Origin: Caenorhabditis elegans
Taxonomy: Eukaryota; Nematoda; Chromadorea; Rhabditida; Rhabditidae
Length of the DNA stretch: 64,000 nucleotides
Direction: 5' to 3'
Assembly: GCF_000002985.6 (NCBI RefSeq)
Contig: NC_003284.9
Coordinates: 3,906,001-3,970,000, forward strand
The position numbers were made by a program, and so were the translations under genes. How positions within the stretch are numbered: position 1 is the stretch's first letter; every line of letters starts with the position of its first letter. Positions 35,522 to 47,300 of the stretch are shown here, piece by piece. Below the pieces are notes generated by a model that worked only from the letters and a program-made list of their open reading frames with translations, was not told the origin of the DNA and did no database searches.

Positions 35522-38500
35522 GGTTGCTCTGAAATTCAACATTTTGAAGTTATGTAGAGATATGTACACAAAAAGAACATATTCTTAATGTTCCATTTCA
35601 TTCAAGCATAATTTTTATCTTTTAATTTTTTCGATTTTCTGGTTCTGTTCACTTTTTTAGAAAACTAGTTTTCAACGATTTGAATTTTTAAAAATTGGAA
35701 AAAAACTGAGAAACATATTAATATCAAATCTAAAAGTATAATACCAAAATCTGAGACTTAGATTTTTTTAAACTTGGAAAAAACTACTTATTTTCAACTG
35801 AAATCTCAAAATTTTCAATTTGGCAACTAATTCCGCATTTGCAAAAATAATTGTTTTATTCAACTATTCTTTTTCTGTCGATAGGGGAAGTATGGTACTT
35901 TTGTGCACCTATTGATCATTGATTATATTGATCAATAACGTACCTTAAGCTACAAATAAACTCGTAATAAAATACCAAAGAAAGATCACTGGGTGAAAAT
36001 TGAATAAAAATAAGTTCCGTAGGGTCCGAACTAAGTTGCGGACAAGACGACAAAATTTTAGATTTTAGCGGAAAAAATATGCTTTTTTCCAACAATTTGA
36101 ACCGCTTACCTTTTTTTTAAAAGAAATTTTTAGAACTTCTTGTAACAAAATTTGTTAATTTTGATTAATTTTGGGTAAAAAAAACAAAGTCAGAGATTTT
36201 TGTTTGAAACTCACATTTTTAAATTATGGAGGTTTGAAAGTGAAAGCGTCAAAGAGTGATATTCGTTTAATCAGGGCGGGATCGGTGAACGGACGAGTTG
36301 AACTTGGATGGGCCACAGATAGTCAGTGTTGACCTCGACAATACTCGCCGATGGGTGCTCTCAACACTTTCGATCGGCTGAAATGAGAAGATTGGTTGAG
36401 AGTAGGAAGAAAAAAAACTGAATAGTGACGGGGGTTCAGTAAAGGAAGGATAACAACAACTTTTCTTGCCATTCATTATATTATTCAAAGAAACCTCACG
36501 TTTAATCCGCCTAATCATCTTTCACTTGTAGTCAAGGCCCCAGCCAAAGAATATTGATAAAATGTTAGTGCATAAACACTTTTTTTGTGGTTTTTTGATG
36601 TTGTTTCAAGAATTTTATCCCTGAAACCACCTGCTATTTTGTGATTGGAGACATTCGAATAACTGAAAACTTGGACAACATCTGATAACCTTGATAAATA
36701 ACCTCCATCAAAACATTAAAATTTTGAAACATTTTGAACTAATCGAATCAAGAATCCGATCACAAAGTTCACAGTAAAATTTGAAATCAGAAGTGACGAA
36801 AATTCTAACCGCATCACTAGTTTTTATTTATATTTTTTGAAATACTTAGTCATTTTTCAAAACGAAACTACGTGTAAAACTGAGCAATGAAAAATTCGAA
36901 AAAAAACATTTTTATTTCTCAATTTTGACGCTGCTGGAACGAGCAGGATGAAGAATGATTATATGAAAGCTTGGAAAGATAAATGCCTTAACCAAGCACC
37001 TAGACTAAAGATCACTTGAATTTGGAAATGGTCAAGAAAATGAGCAGTAAAAAGCGCGTATTTTTTCTGTTGTTTAACCTATGTCACAACTATTGACAAA
37101 ACTGACACTAGGGCGGTATGTATGTTTGTGTGGAAAGCCACGGACAAGCGAATTATTATTGTATTTGTTCTGATTGTGCCTTTCAAGTTTCTCCATTTTC
37201 CGACTCATTAACGTACCTGGAACGTGTGAAGAAGATTGAGTGAAGGCCAATTCTCATAGCAGTGCTTCTGTCTCTTTATCTTTTTGAGCGGACAAGCCAC
37301 TGGCAAAAAAAATCTGGAAAAAAACAATTAGTAATTGTGAAATATGGAAGAAAGGTTCGATTTAAAAAACATAAAGAATTGAATGCAAAGAAATGTAGGT
37401 GAACATACAAAAATAGAATGACAAATGTTTAAAGTGGGAAAAGTTTCTTTCAAAACTTTGTCAAAATTCTTCAGAAAAAATTGAAAACTATTTGATTTTT
37501 TGAGCAAATTTTGCATAAAATTTTTGAACGTCTAGACCAATTTAAAATTTTGCCAAATTTGATGGCGAGCAGCTACAATTTTTAATTTTGAGATCTTCCT
37601 TTTTTGCTTTGATCACAAATTTGTCATTATTCAATTACCTTTTTTAATTACAAATACTGGTAGTTTTCATGCGTTTTTATAACAATTTAGGTGAGTTTGT
37701 AGGTAACATGCACGGATTTTATGCGGAATTTATTTTCAAAATATGCAAAAAAGGGTTATGATTAGATAAAAACAGAATTTGAAACACCAAAAAAATGTTT
37801 GCTTTTGAAATAAAGTCAAGATTATAAAATTCGGATTTTGATATTATACTGAGTTCAATATGCAAAAATCCTGTGCTCCTCCTCTTGATGCAATACTTTA
37901 AGCTTTTTGTAACAAGTCAGGAAAATTGAACTAGTGAGACAACCAGAAGTATATTACACTTTTGAAAAAAAACGTGATAGATGAAAGTAAAAAAGCTGGC
38001 GGCTGTGTGCGGGTAAAATAAAAACGAAAAGACAAGGTATAAGGCGAACAAGATTCAATTCCAAAGTTATACGTGTGGTTAGGAGAATAACTTGGAAATT
38101 GAGTAGTAGTAGTTGTTATTCAATTTCTGATCAATCACTGAAGGTATTTGAGCAAAAACAAAATGACGAAGACACGTGAGTGTGGCCCCTCATGACTGAA
38201 ACGAAAACGCCGAAAGATGGCCCCCGGTTCCCACAACTGACACGGTTGGTGGGTAGGAAAAGTTTGCGAGACTGAAGTCGGTGTGCATTTTTTTTCGGTG
38301 ATAAGCATTTTTGGCGTGTTTTTGGAATGTGATAAGAAAGATAATTTTATTTATCATGTAAGGATTAGAAAATCAAAGAACAAATTTTCAAAATCCTAGC
38401 TTATCAGCGGATAAGAGAAAAAAACGTGACTTGAGAGAAACTAAAAAAAACGCTTCCTAGTGGAATTTTGTGATCTCTAAGGCTTAGTTCTAGTGAACTT

Positions 38501-39700
38501 AAAATGGTTTTAAAAAAAAGCACTGACATTTTTTGCCCGAAAGTACATTGACTTATAATAGTGCAATGTTAACTTGCAAGAAACTACAAAAAATTATATT
38601 TGTTAAACATTTTCAGTCAAATTGTTGGTTAGATTGCCAACTTTCCATAAATTTAGGCTTTTTAAGCATTTGAACCCCCCAGAATGTTAGGATTTGCAAT
38701 TAGAATAAAACACTGGTTTTAAAAAATTTTGTGGTCAATTTCCAAAATTATTATTTTGAGAAAACAAAGTGACTAAAAGAATTTAAAAAAATTGAAATGT
38801 TTTCCTATGATTTTTCAAAAATTTAGCACTAGCAGCACAATACGATAATTTTTAAAAAAAGTAAAAAGAGGGTAAAATTTTCAACTGTTTTGTCTAACCA
38901 GGAAGTTATTTCCTCCAAAGTTAAGTGTCATATATGAAAAAAAAATGAAAAAAATATAATAAAAGAAACGGGAAAAAAAAAGAAAAAAACTTGATTACAA
39001 TAACAGCTGAGATATTTTGTAGGTGGAAATCTCGTTGGCGGGTGACACATACTTACTCTCCATATGCAATTCCAACAACAAGGCGCTTTTGAGAAGGATT
39101 CCAAATATATGCGACATTGCGCAAAAACAGAGACAGAGAGAGCATCTGGGTTGAGCACATGTCTAGCATTACTTCTCAGAAAGAGAAAAAGAGATGAATG
39201 AAGAATACTCTTTGATTGAGTTAAAATGGAGCATTTCGCCAAGACCACCCACGACGATTATATATTTTTAGAGGGGAGATAACTTCACATTTATTGTTGG
39301 TGTAGTTTATGGAAAAAAAAAGTTTTTTTGAGATATTATGTAACACAGACTTCTTATTAATTGGATCTCACGTTTTTCTCAGATTAAAAAATGAATACTA
39401 AGAAACTGCGTAGGAAGCAAGCCGTTTGATCTAATTAGTAGCTTCAAACGAGTTCAAAAAACTGGTCTTTCAGATTAAGAATAAAATATTTGTTCCAGAT
39501 GTAATATGACTTTCAACAAGCAGGTTTTTTTTTTAAATAAAATGTTTAGCTTTGATTTTAAAAAACAAATTTTGATTTTAAAAAAATTGAAAAGAAGAAA
39601 TTCCTGCGAAAATATTTTAATACTATCAAGCAAGCGTATGAATTTTGAAATTGGATATTTTTTCTTGTTGATTTAAATTAAAAATATTAAAAAATAGAAA
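35522..39700. other. upstream region of prl-1, possible untranslated exons
   Basis: Mostly AT-rich, low-complexity sequence. On the minus strand a good acceptor (TCTCATTTCAG, exon side from 36379 downward) and good donors (CCAG/GTACGT near 37217, GGAGA/GTAAGT at 39056) suggest 5' exons of prl-1 transcripts. One candidate coding exon at 39057-39169 is described in the findings. I see no independent gene. Confidence 0.4.
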
Positions 39701-39729
39701 ATCAAAATCCGGAATTAAAGCAGACAAAC

Positions 39730-40000
39730 GTGTCCAATGTCAATGCGCAATGTAGCATTCTCTTGCTCGGGAAACCGCAGATGGTAGCGCGTGCGGGTAG
39801 GAGAAGAGGAGAGGAGAAGAGAAGCGAAGAGGGACTAGTCGGTGCTAGTCGTGTGCTATTGCGGGCAGACCATCGAAAGTTCAATTGCGAGCGCGGACGC
39901 CGCAGAGAAAGCAGACGCCCGGCGCAGGCAGTGTAATTCGTGTCGAGGCGAAAAGCATGCCCGTAGAGCCACACTGGCCTATCGATCTGAGCAAATAGGT
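39730..40000. promoter_or_regulatory. GC-rich island with purine-rich tract and strong plus-strand donor
   Basis: This 250-bp stretch is clearly more GC-rich than its surroundings. It has a purine-rich tract (GGAGAAGAGGAGAGGAGAAG) near 39800 and ends at a strong plus-strand donor, AAATAG/GTGAGATACG, at about 39997. Both strands have short open frames (68 and 90 codons). It may be a promoter with a first exon, but no downstream partner exon could be identified. Confidence 0.35.
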
Positions 40001-43000
40001 GAGATACGATGTGTTTTTTTTTTAGAATTTTGGAATTGTCTTTTAGATGTAATAAATTAGAAAGGGCATGGGGGTTTTCACAAAAAAAGTTATCACAAAT
40101 TTACTAGAAATTTAGTGAGGTGTGATGGATGCAGAGGAAATTACTCAAACTTAATATATGGGCTTCTAAGTGAACATGTATAAGAGAAAACGCCGAAAAA
40201 TGTAGAATAAATGTATATAGAAAATTGTTCAATTAGTTTGAAAATAATATTTATTTTATTGAAAAATTTGGAAAAAAACAGATTGAAATGTTTTTGTAAT
40301 TTTCAATTTTATAACATAATTTTCACAAATTTCCATTTTGATTAAATAAACAGTTCATTAGATTTGCCTGAATAGCACTGGCACTGACCTTGGTACTGAC
40401 TGAAAGTTCTGATTACCGCGCGACTTTAAGAGGGAATTCAAATTAGATGTTTATGTTTTGGAGCGTAGAATCAATCATTTTAATGAATTTCGTCATTTTC
40501 AAACAGTTTTTTAAATACTTTAAAATAAAATAAAAACACTATTAAGTTTTGTACACAGAGAAAAATTCTAGAGTGTCAAAAATTTGATCGAAAATTTAAA
40601 ATTGAAAAAAAAAACAATATTAATCCTGATTTGTGGACCATACATGTTTCAGTTTTCCTCACATTCAAGTATGTTAAAAATTTTAATGCTTTATCAAAAT
40701 CAATTTTCTTTATAAATTCCGACGTAAACGTAAATTAAAATAATATTATAAAGCTAACAATATGTTGTTAGCTGGCTTTTCGTCACTTCACCTACTTCTC
40801 AAAGTGATTTTACATCACGCCATAGACATCGGAAACCAGTGAACGGACATGACTCGATCACACTAAAACTGATTTCTGAACAAAATTAAATTGGTGCTCA
40901 ATAATATTTACCACTTAAATGTTCACTCTTATCAACGAGATCGGTATCTTGAAAACTTGTTCAATCTGGAATTCAATTCAATTTTTTGCATTCAACCAAC
41001 ACAAGAGGCTGAATTGAATGAAATTCAAACATTGCAACTGAGCACCACATTCAAACGAAACGAAACGAAGAAAAAGAAGGCTTCGTTTTGATGAAATATT
41101 AATATCACTGCTAAAACTTGAGACTCGAAGGGCGGCCACGAGCTCGTGCTCTCTTGCTCATTTCGGAAATGTGTATATTTCAAATGGTGTTATGAATAAA
41201 TGCAGACATAGAAATTCAGAAAAAAAATGGAAAAATAATATAATATAAATGAAGAAGAGGATGAAGAAAATAAAAGAATCGAAATTCAATATGTGTTTTT
41301 GTTTTCCAATGTTAATCTCAAAAATCTCTATAGTCGGAAAAATCACTAAAGTTATCTATCTATGATTAATGACAAAATTCACGTATTCACAGTGTGTTCC
41401 GATGCTGTGTCACAGATAGACGTCAGCTGTGAGCCGGTTCATCCGATACAGCGGAATGATGACGCAGGCCTTGCAAAACACTGGCTACGCAGTTTTTTCA
41501 ATTTTAAGGGAGCTCGGAAGGTTCAAACGGAAGAGGCAAATAGTGATTGTGCACAGACTGTCCAGCCCCACGGGAACAATACAGAGCCACCCACGCAAAG
41601 AATTGGAAATAACAATGATGGTATTGAACCAATGTTTGGACTCTAATTACTGATTAGAAAATTGTGATTAGTTTTTTTAAAAGGTATTTGAATTTTTTTT
41701 ATTTCAAATAAAGTTATGTATGCAGTGGTGGCCAAAAATAAAATCGGGATCAATTTTTAAAAAATTCGTAATTTAGAAAGCAAAGTACAACTTGCACACT
41801 ATTGCTGACAAAGTTGTATGCATATTGCAACACTTCAAAACAAAAAAGTAGCTAAATATGCGGTATTTTTTAAAATCATATATGAAAATCTTGGTGGGAA
41901 TCCCAGACTTTGAGTCATAGTTTGAGTCATGAAAGATAGAATTTCTAGAAATAACCTAATTTTTCAAGACTTAAATTTGTCTGACGGAAAATTAAATATG
42001 TTTCTCAAATGTGATTCAGAAAGTGTTTTAAGTGTGTGGTCAGAAAAAACGTGTTCAACATATTTTTATCAAAAATGATTTTTTCGAAGAACAGACAAAA
42101 GCATTTTCAGGGGAGAAAACACTGGAATTTCGGTTGCTGAAAGCTTTCTGCTGCAAACAGTGCAAATTCAAATTGATTCAAATTCTAACAAACAGACGCC
42201 GCAAAAATTTAATTTCGCGAAACAAAAGTTTCATCAAATGTTTTTCAAGCGCTGAAAGGAGGAAGTATTTTGAGTTGTGAGAACAAGGGAGGTGAAATGA
42301 GCACACGAGAGATGCATTTACATTCCATTTGGAAGCCGTTTTGTGTTTGTTACATTTCAATTGACACGCTTCAAACACACTCAATTTTACGACACGTTAT
42401 ACTCAACTCTATTTGGTCCACGAAAAATTTCAAGGAATGTCGGGAAACTTATAGTTTCGCAGCAAATGTCAACATTAACACGTGGAAATGAAATGAGAAT
42501 AGTTTTTGAGCATTCAATTTTGTCAATATTTGGTGACCCACAAAGCTCAACGAACAGAGAAATAAGAATTGTTGTGTTACAACTTTTTGTCAAAAAGTGT
42601 GAGGGTTTGAGCAAAACTCAAAATAGAAAAAATGTTTGAAGAAATAAATCACCTTGTGAAATGATAAAATAACATTTCACAACTTTTTATCAAAAATACT
42701 ACTTCAGCAGCCGGTTGGCTAGCAAAATGAAATAGGAAAAGCGGAAGAGAATATTATGAAAACACATGCGTCATTTTTAAGCAATGTTATGAAATTTAAA
42801 AAAAAAAAAGAAAACAAAGAGAAAACTTTTAGACTCATAAAAATGAATAGCTTTTTGTTTCAAGATGACAACTGAAAAAGGGAGAGTATATATCAGACCG
42901 ATCAATAAAAAAAAACTCAAAAGCAGAATATTGTCTTACAAACAATTAACCCTGTAAATCTTTGAACGGAATTGGTAAAATCTATGATTTTTTAATAAAA

Positions 43001-43718
43001 AATTACCCAGAAACTAATAAAATTGAAAATAAAAATGCTGCAAAATTGGCTAAAATTAAAGTCGGTAAATGAATAATTTCAAATTTTAATTCAAATTTAG
43101 GCCAGAAACAATTTCGTTTTGAAAAATATAAGCGCCGACTATGACAATTAAGTGAGGGGGTCGATGCTGATAAACTGGCGCCGACAGGAATTTCCAAAAA
43201 AAACGTCATTCTGATTAGAGTAGTTTCAAGTCACAACCGGAGAGCACCATCGCACATACTACCAAAAAATCAATAAATCAGTGGTTGTCAATAAAACCTT
43301 TTTTAAGAGGAAATAAAGAAATGAAACAACAAACCACAGTTTTTCTCATGATGCCGCTAGGAAATATGCAGTAATCCCGTTAACAACATGCAAACGTACT
43401 ACCAATTGGTCGATTCGTACAACTTGTTTGTTTATGATAGCATTATAGTAATGTAAAATCATTTTTCACTCGCTTGCCAATATGTCGACTTTTTCCAAAT
43501 TTCATATGTATTTTTCACTCGGCGTGTGTGTTTGGTCGTCGTTTTCACTCAAATGACAAGACAAAGAAGTTATGGTTCCCACCTACGCCTCTCAAAAATA
43601 GGCAATAAAGTATGAGAAAGGTCACAACTCCATCCTCAATTCGGCCTTCCCTAACTCCAACTTGTCTTACCTGGCTTGTCACCTAGACGAATATAAATCA
43701 CGTTGCTGGACAAACTTA
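40001..43718. other. intergenic stretch, one weak ORF candidate
   Basis: AT-rich except for a patch at 41390-41600 that has higher GC and two overlapping plus-strand frames (41362-41646, 41429-41653). Neither resembles a family I know. The rest shows poly-A/T runs and no convincing exon. Confidence 0.4.
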
Positions 43719-44302
43719 CTAGGGAGTGTTTTAACTATCCTGTGCGATCGGGTAAAAGTAAACGTGTTATGCGATAGCTGGTATCTTAAGCTTTCGGAAT
43801 CTGTAATTTGTTTCGGCGGTAGACCTCTGTGAGTCTGGAAATTTTCATCTGAAAATTTAGTTCTGAAATCAATGCATTTCCTATGTTTAACAGTGGATTT
43901 TTGTCTCTGGCGCCAACAGAAGTCTCACCACAATGGTGGAAGGGCTAAAACATCGCTTCGGTGGTCGAGTGGCGAACGCGTTCGCCTCTTGAGCAAAAGT
44001 TTGTGGGTTGGGGTTCCCACACATGGTTTAAACTTTGGCCTTTTTTTATAAAAATTTTTTAGAGCGGGAAACAAGTATTTAGAACAGTTTTTTGAGGTTT
44101 TTAGATTAATTTTTTGCTTTTTGATTGAACCACAATTACCCTGGAAACTTTTCAGAAATTTTTATTTTTTCGAAAATTGTCACCAGACTCACAGAGGTCT
44201 TCCGCCGAAACAAATTACAGATTCTGAAAGCCTAAGATGCCAGCTATCGCATGACACGCTTACTTTTACCCGATCGCACCGTATAGTTAAAACACTCCCT
44301 AG
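43719..44302. mobile_element. TTA-flanked MITE, 584 bp, with tRNA-like core
   Basis: Inverted repeats of about 130 bp begin CTAGGGAGTGTTTTAACTAT (43719) and end in the reverse complement at 44302. They include shared blocks GCGATCGGGTAAAAGTAA and GACCTCTGTGAGTCTGG. TTA occurs directly outside both ends, compatible with a 3-bp target duplication of the PIF/Harbinger type. The centre (about 43954-44031) resembles a tRNA: GGTGGTCGAGTGGCGAACGC looks like D-arm/A-box sequence and GTGGGTTGGGGTTCCCAC like a degenerate T-arm. Confidence 0.7.
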
Positions 44303-47300
44303 TTAGAGGGTGTTCAATTTATTCAATTTCATTATGCTTTGTACATTATAAGAATGAGTTGCAATGTATGTAGTAATTTTGTTTTGGTATTCTTATACTC
44401 ATTTAAGAGATACTGCTGGAAATTTTTAGAATTTTCAAACTTCACTTAATTTCGAATATTTCAAGAGTCAAAATTAATTTATCATTCATTAATCCGTGAA
44501 CGATTTGTTTTACTACAAAATATTAACTATAAGGGATTAGATGTTCTGAGACATTTTCAGTTCAAAGAATGATAATAAATGCTTCTATACGTTATAAAAC
44601 TTTTATAAATTTCAAAACATTATTTTTTGGGCAATCGACAGTTTTTGCCACTGCTGGTTTTCAAAATTTTTGGCAATTGGAAATAGTAGCAAAAACTTCC
44701 GATATTCAAAATTGTCAAAATTGTCAAAGTTGGAAAAACTTCAATTTCCACGCACCTCTATTTGTAACTATCTCAATTTACAACACGTATTTGGAATGTT
44801 TAGAAATTCAAAAGAAAATCATGAAAGTCGCATTTCTTAATATATTTAAAGTATCAAAAGTTTAAAAACTATCCCGTAACTAAATTTATCATTAAATTTA
44901 TGAAAGATGAGAACTGGAAAGTTAATTATATTTTTTTTTTAAATCTTTAGCTTTAAGATGAAATAGAATAGTGGTTCAAAATCTGGTTCGGCCAAGGCGC
45001 TGAATTTTGAACCGTCATGATTTTTTTAAGGGGTTTCGGCTCATTCTGAGTTTAGTTTTCCTAACATTTTTTCGAAGTCTTTTAAAGCAATTCAAGTTTG
45101 ACGGTAACTTTGATGTACATCACAATGTTAGTTTCTTTTCTCAAAATCAAATTACAAACCTTCCAAGAGCAGTTATATAGGTATCTGTGGGTAGATTATT
45201 ATTTAGATTTTTCTCCTCTTTCCTTCAATTTTTCACTAACAATACATCGCCACTGAGTGCATCTACTTCTTATTCTTCTTCATTTTCTCCGTCTTTTTTT
45301 CTTTTCCTGCCCCATCTCAATCGCCTCGAACACTTTCATTCAACTGTCAACCTCCCCGTACGATTTATGTCAGTTCGGAGGCCCCCCAATCCGATCACCA
45401 TCTGAACCTTGTTACCATATTTTTTGCCACCCAGGCTGACGTTGTCCGTATGAAAATGACACGACGAGGCGTCGTCCGACAATCAAACGCTTTACAGCTT
45501 TTCTCGCCACCACATTCGCTGAGCATTCCGCTTATTTTATTACCACTTTCCACTTGCTCATGCTTATTATTACTAACTGTTCAGAGCTATGTGAACACCA
45601 ATATGAATTCTAGTTCCATAAATATTTCGCTCATACCAAGAAATTAGATAATGTGAATGTGACAAACCAAAAACAACAATTTTCAAGTGTTTTGCTGTCT
45701 CAGTAAAAATCCTTTTGGTTTTTTCGGCTCCAAAAATTATTTTCAAAATAACAATTCTGTGTGAACCTACAATAAATCAGCGTCAGATGAGCACTTTGAG
45801 TTAGAGCATGGTCGACCTGAACATTTTTCAGGTAATATTTTCTTGAAAATAGTTTTCGTGAAAATTTTTCTTCTCTAGTATAAGTATTAAAATCTCTTTT
45901 AAAACTTTTAAAGGTGTTTTCAAAAATACATATTCGAAATAATGGAAAAATGCACTGACAAAAAATGAAAAAACTGACAAATAATAAAAAATGCACTGAA
46001 AAATTTCAGACCGATTTTTTCCAGTTCAGACCGCACATATGTCGCTAAATTTTATAATTCACAATAAAATCAAAAATTTCGAACTTTCTGGTAGATTTCA
46101 TTTAAAATTCTGAAACAGGTCCGCCTGAATGCCAGGAATGTTAGAAAATTATTAGCTGTTTTGTAAAAAAAAGAATTGCGACCATTAAATGTTTGCGTGT
46201 TTGCTCTAAACATACAAATTCTTTCTCAAATCTAACAAACTCCACCGTTAAAAAAAACCCGTTTACAACTAATTCATTTATTTCCAGCAAAAAAAAATAA
46301 AAAAATTTAACAAATTCAGAAATTCAACTAACGTGATAAGCTAAACTTCCAAACATCGATCCTCATTTTTCTGACTTTTTTGTAGCAACTTGGTATTTAA
46401 TATTTGAAAAATACCGAAAAAATTCGAGAAACAAATTTTTTTCTAATTTAAGTTTCTTAAACATAGTATTAATTTTATCAATTTACTTAACAAACTGCTG
46501 AGTCATCAAACAGAGTTTTAAATTCTTTCATCATATTTTCAAGTTTCGTGAGATATTCTTTTTTTCTTGTTGCTTCGTTCCAAATAGTGTCCATCGTCCG
46601 ATATTGCGACGAAAAGAAAATGCGACGTTTAGCTCATCACCTCCTGATTTGCGTCGCTAAGAGACTATTAATGAGGTGATTTATTGTCGCATTCTCAACG
46701 TCTCCCCCGGTGTGCCCTATCCGTTTTGATAATTACGAAAACAAAACAAAAGCCACAAAAGTTGCTTCCCGTTAGAACAAAGATTTCATTTTCTATCAAT
46801 TTTGTTTCGAAAAGCGGTGTTGATAAAAACTTGATAACTTGATAACAAAGTGTCAATTTTCACAGTTTTTATGTGAAAATTGCGTCCTTTTTATGTTAAC
46901 GACAACGCGTTGGATTGCGTGATCATATCAAAATATATATGAAAATATATATTTTCTCGACCTTCTACGTCTTACTTTCCCATTCTATTTTCCTGTTATC
47001 ATTGATATTGTTTCACTTTCTGCCTCTTTTGACAAGCGTTCAACGGTAAAGAAGGTCATCATATTTGCTTTATCGGATGGCGTACATGCTTTTGATAGTT
47101 CCTCCCGGGATGTTGTGTGATGTTATTTCGGCGGCAAGTCGGTACCATTGACACACATAGAGAAACTGACGTCCGTCTTATTACTACCGCCTCCCCATGC
47201 AATAATCATATTTTGCCGACAACTTTATGACCATCACAGCGATACATACGTTTTGATGAATAGTCCAGATAGGCGAATAGGTCGAGAGGTTGAAGTTGTA

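Noticed and set aside
41362-41653. Two overlapping frames in a locally GC-richer patch
   Set aside because: No recognisable domain, no clear splice partners and two competing frames, so not called as a gene. Kept as a note in the intergenic entry.
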